The notes beneath the pieces are model-generated. The model did not search any database. It was not told where the DNA came from and worked only from the letters and a program-made list of their open reading frames with translations. This document shows, piece after piece, positions 1 through 6,812 of a stretch of DNA of 13,835 nt. This DNA comes from Pleurocapsa sp. MO_226.B13 (GTDB lineage: Bacteria > Cyanobacteriota > Cyanobacteriia > Cyanobacteriales > Xenococcaceae). The translations under genes were made by a program, and so were the position numbers. How positions within the stretch are numbered: the stretch's first letter is position 1; each line of letters begins with the position of its first letter. The DNA lies in assembly GCA_030064795.1 (NCBI GenBank), contig JASJEI010000175.1, positions 1 to 13,835 of the forward strand. The letters are read 5' to 3'.

Positions 1-1
1 A

Positions 2-889
2 ATTATCAATGCAGGGGTCAAAGCTAGCAATTTTGAATTTCGCAACCTCAAGGGCGATCTAATTAATTCTCGTTCTCCCGAACATTCAGCAGATCGAATG
101 CCAGGAATGTTGATCCATCGCAAGGCGATTTTAGAAACCTTACTCGAATTTCTGCCTCAAAACTGTCTGCATCTCGACAGTGTATTTGAATCTATTACTC
201 AAACCGAGCAAGAAGTTACAGTCAATTTTAATAACGGTACTCAATGGCAAGGAGACTTACTAGTTGGTGCTGATGGTCTATTTTCTCAGGTGCGTGAATT
301 AGTAGTGCCTGGAGTCGAGCCGTTTTACTTAGGCGATCTTGTTTGGCGAGGTATTATTGCCGACGATACTTTTTGCACTGACGGTAACTTTATAGTTTAC
401 GTTCGCGGTCGAGGTATTTACGCCAATTTCTTCGATTTAGGACGCGGTTTGACCCACTGGGGCTTTTTTGTAGAACAGGAACGAGAAGAGTCACAAAGAG
501 CCGACTTTATACCCATACCAGAGCGCGAACTTGCCAAACTGCCCCAGTCAGCAAGAACTATTATCGAGTCTACTCCCATCGAGAATATTGTCACCCGCTA
601 CTCTTACGATATCGACCCCCTACCACATCTATATCAGGGAAGAATTTTATTAATTGGTGATGCTGGCCACGCCAAAAGTCCTACCCGCGCCAGAGGGATG
701 ACATCTGGTCTAGAAGATGGTTTGGCTTTGTCTCGGATACTAACAAGTAGTGATGATATTCCTCAAGCTTTAGCCTTATTTGAGGCAGAAAGAAAACCGA
801 TTGTTCACGAATATCAGCTTAGTAGTCGCAAACAAAGTTTAACTATTGGTCGTCGTCATAGAAAACAAGTTTCTGCGATCGCTAAATGA
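2..889 (+). CDS. FAD-dependent monooxygenase, 5'-truncated
   Basis: Frame 2 is open from the left edge, so the ATG at 98 is probably internal. About 295 residues are visible and the N-terminal dinucleotide-binding motif is missing. Visible family marks are GADGLFSQVR (the DG motif of aromatic or carotenoid-type flavin hydroxylases, before the middle substrate domain) and RILLIGDAGHAKSP near the C-terminus (the GD motif that contacts the FAD ribityl and phosphate), followed by GLEDGLALSRIL. This places it in the UbiH/salicylate hydroxylase/zeaxanthin epoxidase superfamily, which uses NAD(P)H and O2 to hydroxylate or epoxidise a substrate. The substrate cannot be deduced. Oddity: after the GD motif the usual P-x-x-G-Q-G is P-T-R-A-R-G. 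The gene is convergent with prs, 45 bp apart. Confidence 0.85.
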   Translation: MINAGVKASNFEFRNLKGDLINSRSPEHSADRMPGMLIHRKAILETLLEFLPQNCLHLDSVFESITQTEQEVTVNFNNGTQWQGDLLVGADGLFSQVRELVVPGVEPFYLGDLVWRGIIADDTFCTDGNFIVYVRGRGIYANFFDLGRGLTHWGFFVEQEREESQRADFIPIPERELAKLPQSARTIIESTPIENIVTRYSYDIDPLPHLYQGRILLIGDAGHAKSPTRARGMTSGLEDGLALSRILTSSDDIPQALALFEAERKPIVHEYQLSSRKQSLTIGRRHRKQVSAIAK

Positions 890-906
890 AAAAAAACAGA
901 AACTTG

Positions 907-922
907 CAAATCAATGGATTTG
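907..922 (-). terminator. Weak hairpin downstream of prs
   Basis: A perfect 6-bp stem, CAAATC/GATTTG, with a 4-nt loop lies between the convergent monooxygenase and prs genes. Read on the minus strand, a run of eight T follows after a short spacer (plus-strand A run just after 889). The stem is AT-rich and the T run is not adjacent, so termination is only a guess. Confidence 0.35.
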
Positions 923-934
923 ATTCAATCTAAC

Positions 935-1933
935 TTAACGGAACATACTGCTGACCGAACTAGCCTCATGAATTCGCCAAATTGCTTCTCCTAACAAACT
1001 AGCGACTGATAATACGGTCAATTGCTCGAATTGTTTTGATTCGGGAATGGGAATGGTATTGGTGACAATAACTTCTTTGAAAACACCACTAGACAATCTG
1101 GAAACAGCAGGATTGGAAAAAACTGCGTGGGTAGCACAGGCATAAATTTCTTTAGCACCTTCTTCGCGTAATAATTTTCCTCCCGCAGATAAAGTACCCG
1201 CAGTATCGATCATGTCATCTACTAAGACGGCCGTTTTACCTTGGACATCTCCAATAACATTCATTACCTCTGCCACATTGTGGGCCTGACGACGTTTATC
1301 GATAATCGCCAAAGGTGCATCATTGAGTTTCTTAGCAAAGGCTCTGGCTCTGGCTACGCCACCAACATCGGGAGAGACAACAACCAAATCGTCCAGATTT
1401 TTGGTTGATAAATAATCTAAAATAGCAGGAGATCCATACACGTGATCCGTAGGAATATCAAAATAGCCTTGTATTTGCGCTGAATGCAAGTCCATAGCTA
1501 AGATTCTGTTTGCTCCCGCCTCTGTAAGTAAATTAGCAACCAGTTTAGCGGTAATCGACTCACGTCCCGCAGTTTTGCGATCTGCTCTAGCATAACCGTA
1601 ATAAGGAATTACTGGAGTAATTTGGCGGGCTGATGCTCGACGACAAGCATCAATCATAATCATCAACTCCATGAGATTATCGTTTACTGGATTGCAGCAG
1701 GGTTGGAGTAAATAAACATCTGCTCCACGAATTGATTCTTGGATTTGGATATAAAGTTCTCCATCGGCGAAACGTTTGCGAATCATCGGGCCTAGATCCA
1801 TTCCCAGGTAGCGTGCTACCTCTTTGGCAAGAGGAATGTTAGCAGAACCAGAAAATAATCTGAGACGATTGGAGTCAGACAAGAAGGGAGTCTGTTCCAT
1901 CGACTGAGGTATTAGGGTAGTACTATGGCTCAC
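935..1933 (-). CDS. prs: Ribose-phosphate pyrophosphokinase (PRPP synthetase)
   Basis: Makes 5-phosphoribosyl-1-pyrophosphate from ribose 5-phosphate and ATP, the cytosolic precursor for purines, pyrimidines, NAD, histidine and tryptophan. At 332 aa it has the normal family length. Clear motifs: RLFSGSAN near residue 25, the catalytic flexible loop YARADRKTAGRE at 114-125, DLHSAQIQGYFD at 148-159 (class signature and metal site), and the PRPP-binding loop VLVDDMIDTAGT at 236-247. The chosen start is GTG (1931-1933); an in-frame ATG at 1898-1900 would remove 11 residues. Neither has a convincing Shine-Dalgarno, and related cyanobacterial proteins carry a similar short N-terminal extension, so GTG is kept with some doubt. 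Transcribed alone, convergent with the monooxygenase. Confidence 0.97.
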   Translation of the reverse strand: MSHSTTLIPQSMEQTPFLSDSNRLRLFSGSANIPLAKEVARYLGMDLGPMIRKRFADGELYIQIQESIRGADVYLLQPCCNPVNDNLMELMIMIDACRRASARQITPVIPYYGYARADRKTAGRESITAKLVANLLTEAGANRILAMDLHSAQIQGYFDIPTDHVYGSPAILDYLSTKNLDDLVVVSPDVGGVARARAFAKKLNDAPLAIIDKRRQAHNVAEVMNVIGDVQGKTAVLVDDMIDTAGTLSAGGKLLREEGAKEIYACATHAVFSNPAVSRLSSGVFKEVIVTNTIPIPESKQFEQLTVLSVASLLGEAIWRIHEASSVSSMFR

Positions 1934-2259
1934 AGCAAATATATTAAACTTATATTCAGGGCAATCTTACCATCACTAGGGTATTTTGTTATTGACAACA
2001 GTCTTGACAATCTTTGGTCAAGAATCCTAGTTGACTATGAAATTTAAAGCAAAAAATACAATAAATTAAGCTTTCTTTTCAGATTCATCGATGTTTTTTG
2101 TACATCTCTATACTAAATCTTTATGGCTATATTATATTTTTTGGGGTGATTTTTAGCATCGGTACATCTTACTCAGTAGATTCTACTAGCCTTATCTAAT
2201 CACCAACTTTGATATTGTAAGAAAGAAAGTAGAGAAAAAACCAAAGCCCTCTGGAAATT
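1934..2259. other. Divergent spacer between prs and bioD
   Basis: This 326-bp AT-rich spacer holds no credible ORF longer than about 10 codons and no RNA gene that I recognise. It must contain the promoters of both prs (leftward) and bioD (rightward). TTGACA-like hexamers occur at 1992 and 2004, but neither has a good -10 at the proper distance. The only patterned site is the palindrome listed separately at 2100-2113. Confidence 0.6.
2100..2138 (+). promoter_or_regulatory. NtcA-like box with downstream -10, upstream of bioD
   Basis: An exact GTA-N8-TAC palindrome (2100-2113) is followed 19 nt later by TATATT (2133-2138), with a second TATATT at 2128-2133. NtcA-activated promoters have GTAN8TAC about 20-24 nt before a TAN3T -10 box, so the spacing is slightly short. 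A bare GTAN8TAC is expected a few times by chance in a window this long, so this is a candidate only. Confidence 0.3.
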
Positions 2260-2976
2260 ATGACAACATTACTAATTGCAGGAACAGACACAGATGTCGG
2301 CAAAACTTTTGTGACGATCGCTTTGGCTGCTTATTGGCAAAACTACCTCTCGAACCAAAAGACTGGTACTCCACCACTTTTAAGTTTATTTAAGCTAATT
2401 CAAACTGGCACGGGAGATGTAGAACTATACAACAGTCTATTCGCTGCAACCGAATCAGTTGAAGTTATGGCACCTCTGCGTTTTTCTGCACCCGTCGCCC
2501 CGCCAGTCGCTGCCAAGAAAGAGGGAAAAATAATCGAATTGGGCAAGATCAGGCAAGAATTTTCTACCGCCCAACAAAAGTCTAATTTAGTGCTATTAGA
2601 AACTTTAGGCGGTTTGGGTTCTCCCGTGACCGATGAATCGATCGTCGGTAATATTGCTGCTGACTGGCGTTTACCTACGGTATTAGTTGTTCCTGTAAAA
2701 TTAGGGGCGATCGCTAATACTGTGGCAAATGTCGCTCTGGCTCGCAGTCTGAAGATAGATTTGAAAGGAATTATTCTTAACTGTACTCAAGCTACGGCAA
2801 ATAGAGGTCTCGAAGATTTGACACCAATCGATTTAATTCAATCTTTGACCCAAGTACCTATTCTCGGCATTCTACCCTACATCGCCGATCTTAAGGACAC
2901 AAACAAGCTGGCGCGAATAGTGGCTAATTGGGATTTAGAACTTATTTTGCCCAAGCCAAAAGCTACTGTATCGTAA
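2260..2976 (+). CDS. bioD: Dethiobiotin synthetase
   Basis: ATP-dependent carboxylase that closes the ureido ring of dethiobiotin from 7,8-diaminopelargonate and CO2, the penultimate step of biotin synthesis, in the cytosol. The 238-aa protein opens with the P-loop GTDTDVGKT (residues 8-16). The substrate lysine lies in FKLIQTGTGD (K45), corresponding to the KPVxSG segment of E. coli BioD. RFSAPVAPPVAA (74-85) and ETLGGLGSPV (114-123, in the position of the usual EGAGG motif) are also present, then the LPTVLVVPVKLGAI strand. A weak GGA precedes the ATG. No other biotin genes are in the window. The nearest downstream feature is a structured repeat, not a terminator. Confidence 0.93.
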   Translation: MTTLLIAGTDTDVGKTFVTIALAAYWQNYLSNQKTGTPPLLSLFKLIQTGTGDVELYNSLFAATESVEVMAPLRFSAPVAPPVAAKKEGKIIELGKIRQEFSTAQQKSNLVLLETLGGLGSPVTDESIVGNIAADWRLPTVLVVPVKLGAIANTVANVALARSLKIDLKGIILNCTQATANRGLEDLTPIDLIQSLTQVPILGILPYIADLKDTNKLARIVANWDLELILPKPKATVS

Positions 2977-3028
2977 ATCTTTAACCTTTTGAATCTTATT
3001 AAGCAAGAGGTTGGGGTGTACAAGGGTA

Positions 3029-3138
3029 GTGGACTGACACGCCTTAAATGTTGCATTAGAAGAGTCCACAGCGGTGCGACCCCGCGTCGACGTAAGGCGC
3101 AAGGGAATGCGCACCGAGAACACGGATGAACACAGATG
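3029..3138. repeat. GC-rich structured element, probable dispersed repeat
   Basis: This stretch is clearly more GC-rich than the flanking DNA and is packed with complementary segments. GTGGACT (3029-3035) pairs with AGTCCAC (3063-3069). CGCCTTA (3040-3046) pairs with TAAGGCG (3093-3099). GGTGCG (3073-3078) pairs with CGCACC (3110-3115). CGTCGACG (3085-3092) is self-complementary. The first two pairings cross, so they are either alternatives or a pseudoknot. It ends in two 10-bp units differing at one base (GAACACGGAT, GAACACAGAT; 3118-3137). No credible ORF covers it. It resembles the folded intergenic repeats common in cyanobacterial genomes, but copy number cannot be judged here. Confidence 0.5.
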
Positions 3139-3203
3139 ATTTGTCTGCTGGATCGATACTCTTGGGTTTTTGAGATGCAGTCAGACCCTAACCCCTTCTT
3201 CCC

Positions 3204-3258
3204 AATCTCAAGCTTAGAGCTAAAAGCTAATGACTAATAGCTAGTTTTAATCTCAAGC
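3204..3258 (-). terminator. Weak hairpin and short repeats after rpsN
   Basis: On the minus strand, downstream of rpsN, AGCTA/TAGCT arms (3225-3229 and 3238-3242) could form a 5-bp hairpin followed by TTTT. The spot lies in degenerate AGCTAA-type sequence bracketed by a direct repeat, AATCTCAAGC (3204-3213 and 3249-3258). A terminator role is weakly supported. Confidence 0.25.
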
Positions 3259-3264
3259 AACAGT

Positions 3265-3567
3265 CTACCAGCTAGATTTGACGACACCAGGAAGTAAACC
3301 TTCATGGGCCCATTCTCGCAGTACGTTACGGGATAAACCAAAATCACGATAATATCCTCTTGGTCTACCAGTCACCATACAACGATTGCGTTTGCGAGTA
3401 GCAGAGCTATCTCTGGGTAATCTTTGGATTTGACGATGGATTTCGAGCTTTTCCGCTGCGGAGGTTGCTGTACGAAAGCGTTCTTTTAATTCTGCTCTTT
3501 TATCAGCATATTTTGCTACTAGGCGAGCGCGTTTCTTTTCTCGCTCGACCATACCTTTCTTTGCCAT
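3265..3567 (-). CDS. rpsN: 30S ribosomal protein S14
   Basis: Small-subunit protein that sits in the 30S head and binds 16S rRNA near the A site. It is 100 aa and lysine/arginine-rich. The C-terminal half has the S14 signature [21 protein letters not shown] and ends in LPGVVKSSW. Only one cysteine is present, so this is the long zinc-free form usual in cyanobacteria and chloroplasts, not the short C-x2-C zinc form. The ATG start gives the standard [14 protein letters not shown]-terminus. It stands outside any ribosomal-protein operon and is the last gene of the leftward rseP-nth-rpsN cluster, 97 bp after nth. A TATACT box in that gap suggests its own promoter. Confidence 0.98.
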   Translation of the reverse strand: MAKKGMVEREKKRARLVAKYADKRAELKERFRTATSAAEKLEIHRQIQRLPRDSSATRKRNRCMVTGRPRGYYRDFGLSRNVLREWAHEGLLPGVVKSSW

Positions 3568-3606
3568 AAAAATTTATTGGTATTAATAATAAACACACAG
3601 CTTTCT

Positions 3607-3612
3607 AGTATA
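3607..3612 (-). promoter_or_regulatory. Candidate -10 box for rpsN
   Basis: TATACT read on the minus strand lies about 40 bp upstream of the rpsN ATG. No good TTGACA-like hexamer stands 16-18 nt upstream. Support comes from the near-consensus hexamer and from its position in the nth-rpsN gap. Confidence 0.35.
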
Positions 3613-3664
3613 CCTCGAACCCAGGATGGAGCGAAAGTTTTTAGTGAATTAAAAAATCAAGAGT

Positions 3665-4372
3665 TTAGTTTAAATACTCCTTTGCCGAAGGACAAAGATG
3701 AGCCAGTTGGCAAATTTCACAGAGGGGTTTTCGAGCCTTACAGACTGCTCTACCGTGAAAGATAGTGCGGATAGAGTAGTTCTCCCATTCAGGCTGAGGT
3801 AACAACGCCATCAGATCCTTTTCAATCTGAAGTGGATTATCCGATTTGGTTAATTGCCAACGATTACTGAGGCGTTTGACGTGAGTGTCTACAGTTACTC
3901 CTTGAATATTACCAAAGGCATGAGCGGAGACGACATTAGCAGTTTTACGGGCAACTCCAGGCAATTTTAAAAGCTGTTCCATTTGGCTTGGGACTTCACC
4001 ATTAAACTCAGTGACAATCATTTGACAAGCACCCTGAATATTTTTGGCTTTGTTACGATAAAAACCTGTGGAGCGGATTAAAGTCTCTAATTCTTGGCGA
4101 TCGCATTCCGCAAGTGCAGGTGCATCGGGAAACTTGGCAAATAAGGTAGAAGTTACTTTATTTACTCGTTCGTCGGTACACTGCGCGGAGAGAATTGTCG
4201 CGACTAAAAGTTGTACGGGAGTCTGATAATCTAGGCTACAGGTGGCATCGGGATAAAGTTTGGTTAACAGGGCAAAAATATCGTGCGATCGCTGTTTAGT
4301 AGCTTTATTAGGAGAGCTTTTTTTTGTTACCTTCTTAGTCGTAGCTTTAGTAGAAGTTTTAGACTTGGCCAT
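3665..4372 (-). CDS. nth: Endonuclease III (DNA glycosylase/AP lyase)
   Basis: Bifunctional base-excision repair enzyme that removes oxidised pyrimidines and cleaves the abasic site by beta-elimination. In the 235-aa product the helix-hairpin-helix reads LPGVARKTANVV (137-148), with catalytic lysine K143 and catalytic aspartate D162 in VDTHVKR, matching K120 and D138 of E. coli Nth. The [4Fe-4S] loop is complete: C211-x6-C218-x2-C221-x5-C227. Oddity: the first roughly 28 residues are a Lys/Thr/Ser-rich tail absent from E. coli Nth; a similar basic tail could add DNA affinity. The ATG at 4370-4372 has only a weak ribosome-binding site. It lies 123 bp downstream of rseP on the same strand. Confidence 0.96.
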   Translation of the reverse strand: MAKSKTSTKATTKKVTKKSSPNKATKQRSHDIFALLTKLYPDATCSLDYQTPVQLLVATILSAQCTDERVNKVTSTLFAKFPDAPALAECDRQELETLIRSTGFYRNKAKNIQGACQMIVTEFNGEVPSQMEQLLKLPGVARKTANVVSAHAFGNIQGVTVDTHVKRLSNRWQLTKSDNPLQIEKDLMALLPQPEWENYSIRTIFHGRAVCKARKPLCEICQLAHLCPSAKEYLN

Positions 4373-4495
4373 TTAGTTGTAGTTAATCAAAGCAAAAATA
4401 CTAGAAAGCCAGCAGCAACTATTATGACTCACACCCAATAACTAACTACTGGCTACTAACAATTTTGGCTAATTTATTTATTTGCAAACAGCTAT

Positions 4496-5587
4496 TTACT
4501 GAAATAGATTCTGGAAAAAGGCTAAATTGATAGTATCGCGCACAATAATAAATATACCTAAACTGAGTAACAAAACTAAACCAGTCTGCATAATGCTGTC
4601 TTGTAGTTTACTCGGTAGAGGTTTACCTCTAATTCCTTCTACAGTCAAAAACGCTAATTGTCCGCCATCTAAAGCAGGTAAAGGCAAAATATTAATAATT
4701 GCCAAGTTAATACTAATCAAAGCTCCAAATTGGAATAGATTGCTCAAGTCATTACGAGCCAGTTCTGCACCTACCGCTACAATTGCAACTGGGCCAGCTA
4801 CTTGTTGAGCATTTTCTTGAAAGTTACTAATCAATTGCCAAAATCCTTGAAGCGTTAATTGTACGATTCTTTGGAACTCATTAGCACCAGTAATAAAAGC
4901 TTCAATTATATTACTTGTACGATGACGGACGATGTCGCCATTGGGTGCAAGCATAACACCAATCTTGCCTTTGCCATCTTGACCAACATTAGGTGTGACA
5001 CTCAAATTGATAATTTCTCGTTCGCGCTTCAGCGTCAGTTGCAACGGTATTTCAGGAGATTTTTGAATGGTAGACCGCAGATTTTCTAGTGCATTGGCAG
5101 AAGCTCCTAACTCTTGGTTGCCAACTTTGAGAATAATATCTCCTGCTTGCACACCTGCTCTAGCAGCAGCAGACTCTCCGTTACTTAATAACTCAGGTAC
5201 TAGTACTCCTGGTTCGTAGTTTATATCTTGAAATCCAATCGCGATCGCTTGACCGACTAAAAGAAAATAAGCAAAAATTAAGTTGGCAATTACTCCAGCA
5301 CTAATAACAATAGCTCGATCTAAAACGGGTCTGTTGCGCAATAGATTGGGATCGTCTGGAGGAATGATACTATCAGGATCGTCATCTGGAAAACCAACAT
5401 AACCACCTAATGGAAAAGCTCGAACAGCATATTCTGTTTCAGAACCTTGGTATCTTAAAAGGGTAGGACCAAATCCGATTGAAAAGCGGTTTACTCGAAT
5501 TTTTTGTAATCGTGCTGCTGCAAAGTGACCAAATTCATGGACTACGATTAATAGAAGCACGACTGAAATTGCCGCCAATACTGACAT
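4496..5587 (-). CDS. rseP: Site-2 protease, RseP/M50 family zinc metalloprotease
   Basis: Membrane-embedded protease that cuts transmembrane substrates such as anti-sigma factors after a first cleavage (regulated intramembrane proteolysis). The 363-aa protein has the zinc motif HEFGH (17-21) in the first membrane helix, then FSIGFGP and FPLGGYVGFPDD typical of the family. A second helix lies at about 95-115 and a single PDZ domain at about 125-200 (VQAGDIILKVG). The third metal ligand motif, NILPLPALDGG, is at 299-309 (D307), and a last helix lies near 335-350. E. coli RseP has two PDZ domains; one is usual in cyanobacteria and plastids. The natural substrate is not evident. First gene of the leftward cluster with nth and rpsN, and divergent from the gene at 5678. 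Confidence 0.95.
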   Translation of the reverse strand: MSVLAAISVVLLLIVVHEFGHFAAARLQKIRVNRFSIGFGPTLLRYQGSETEYAVRAFPLGGYVGFPDDDPDSIIPPDDPNLLRNRPVLDRAIVISAGVIANLIFAYFLLVGQAIAIGFQDINYEPGVLVPELLSNGESAAARAGVQAGDIILKVGNQELGASANALENLRSTIQKSPEIPLQLTLKREREIINLSVTPNVGQDGKGKIGVMLAPNGDIVRHRTSNIIEAFITGANEFQRIVQLTLQGFWQLISNFQENAQQVAGPVAIVAVGAELARNDLSNLFQFGALISINLAIINILPLPALDGGQLAFLTVEGIRGKPLPSKLQDSIMQTGLVLLLSLGIFIIVRDTINLAFFQNLFQ

Positions 5588-5677
5588 ATTTAAAAATATT
5601 ACTTTTATAAGTGTTTTGTACGATTTACTATTTTAGAACATTCTCTGGCTTCTCTTGGTAATATAAGGAGTTTTAGC

Positions 5678-6205
5678 ATGGACGATAATTTGATTTGGCA
5701 ACAAAATAGTGGCGATTTAAACAATGCCGATCACTTAGATGCGATCGCTTCTTGGTGGTCAGATCTTAACGGAAAAGAAGTTGTCTGGCGACAGCGGTTA
5801 ATTCCTCCCAGTGGCGATTTAGCAGAGATCGATTGGCAACCGCAAAAGTTTGATGAGAGGGTTATTCTTCAAACGCCACAGTTAAGAGGAATCACCATCT
5901 ATTGGCGCAGCGACAAAACAAGCGACGAACGCAATATTACCCCTAGCAAGCTGCAATTAAATCCCACCAAACAAGAACTATATATTGTTCCCCAATCTCA
6001 ATCTCAGGTAGTAATTAGTATTAGTTTGCCAGGAGTGGTTTACCAAAAGCTAAATCTTGATAATCCCCAGATTGCAGCAACCACTAAAGACGGATGCGGG
6101 ATCATCTTATTGCGAGATGAAGCAGAAAAACTAGAAATCAAAGTAACCTTGGATCGCGATAAGTTAAATTTATTACGCGATCGCCTCCAAACAGAAGTAA
6201 ATTGA
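5678..6205 (+). CDS. Protein of unknown function, 175 aa
   Basis: I do not recognise a named family. The ATG follows a good Shine-Dalgarno, AAGGAG, 7 nt upstream, which supports translation. The protein is soluble-looking, acidic at the start, with no signal peptide or membrane helix. Visible features are an aromatic N-terminal patch (LIWQQNSGD, ASWWSDLNGKEVVWRQR), a middle rich in beta-type residues and a Lys/Asp/Leu-rich C-terminal helix (LDRDKLNLLRDRLQ). Codon use and HIP1 sites (5741, 6177) match the rest of the window, so nothing points to recent transfer. It is divergent from rseP with 90 bp between them; a shared regulatory gap is possible, but a functional link is unproven. Confidence 0.8.
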   Translation: MDDNLIWQQNSGDLNNADHLDAIASWWSDLNGKEVVWRQRLIPPSGDLAEIDWQPQKFDERVILQTPQLRGITIYWRSDKTSDERNITPSKLQLNPTKQELYIVPQSQSQVVISISLPGVVYQKLNLDNPQIAATTKDGCGIILLRDEAEKLEIKVTLDRDKLNLLRDRLQTEVN

Positions 6206-6357
6206 AGTTTTTATCGGTTAAGAAGCTCATAACTTGCAGTTTGTTTAGCTAGAGCCAATTTTAAGAAGATTTATTGATAAACAGTTCTTATTTATGGCAA
6301 AAATGTTATCTTATATCCATAAGAGCTACACTATGTTAGAAAAACAAACAGTCCACC

Positions 6358-6516
6358 ATGAACAATAAACGTCAAGAAATCCTCAAAAGTGCTAGTCTCA
6401 GTCATCGTGAGAGTATGCGCAAAAGCTTAAACAATCGCTTAGAAGCTGCTAGGGCTAGAGGCGATGATAAATTGCTCAAGCAGTTAGAAGCAGAAGCTAA
6501 ATATTTACATCTATAG
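6358..6516 (+). CDS. Small basic/helical protein, 52 aa, unknown
   Basis: A short gene, starting MNNKRQEILK and ending AEAKYLHL. An in-frame TAG just upstream makes this ATG the first possible start; no good Shine-Dalgarno is visible. The product is strongly charged and predicted helical (RESMRKSLNNRLEAARARGDD, then LLKQLEAEA), without cysteines or membrane segments. Support for being real: sensible codon use, an amphipathic composition unlike random translation, an isolated position between two genes and a strong intrinsic terminator 68 bp after the stop. The pattern of Arg-rich helix, short turn with GDD and acidic helix suits a small regulatory or partner-binding protein. The PII-interacting protein PirA is of similar size, but I cannot confirm relatedness. 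Confidence 0.65.
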   Translation: MNNKRQEILKSASLSHRESMRKSLNNRLEAARARGDDKLLKQLEAEAKYLHL

Positions 6517-6583
6517 TGATAATTTAGATTGCGAAAAATAAATAAATGTTAAGTAACTCCGACTAAATCTTAACAGCAACAGG

Positions 6584-6608
6584 GGTTTGGCATTGCTAAA
6601 CCTTTTTT
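6584..6608 (+). terminator. Rho-independent terminator
   Basis: GGTTTGGC and GCTAAACC form an 8-bp stem (one G-T wobble) around the 3-nt loop ATT, immediately followed by six T. This is a textbook intrinsic terminator and probably ends the transcript carrying the 52-aa gene and perhaps the 175-aa gene. Confidence 0.85.
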
Positions 6609-6649
6609 GTTTGAAAAATATAAAAGCGATCGCCAATCCGATTAGAAAT

Positions 6650-6678
6650 AATATTAAAAAATAAAATATTAAAAAATA
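6650..6678. repeat. Tandem AT-rich duplication, two 14-bp copies
   Basis: AATATTAAAAAATA occurs exactly twice (6650-6663 and 6665-6678), a 15-bp period. It lies in the 205-bp AT-rich gap between the terminator and the [2Fe-2S] protein gene. Probably a slippage product; a regulatory role is not shown. Confidence 0.5.
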
Positions 6679-6812
6679 GGATCGATTTTTATCTTTCAGG
6701 TGATTATTTTGTTGGCGATAATTAGCTATCTTAATTTATAGTTGCCACTTTTCTTTTGGTCAGTCGTAATTGAGATTGAGGCAAAATTAAAAATACGGAA
6801 AATACTCTAGCT

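Noticed and set aside
2935..3123. 62-aa minus-strand ORF over the end of bioD and the structured repeat
   Set aside because: It overlaps the bioD coding end and the inverted-repeat element and has no family-like features or ribosome-binding site.
4400..4413. 14-bp match ACTAGAAAGCCAGC shared by the nth and glnB upstream regions (also 10238-10251)
   Set aside because: One 14-bp match on either strand is about as frequent as chance in a window of this size, and the two copies are at different distances from their genes.
6292..6322. TTATGG/CCATAA inverted repeat upstream of the 52-aa gene
   Set aside because: Six AT-rich pairs around a long loop; no riboswitch or operator pattern was recognised.
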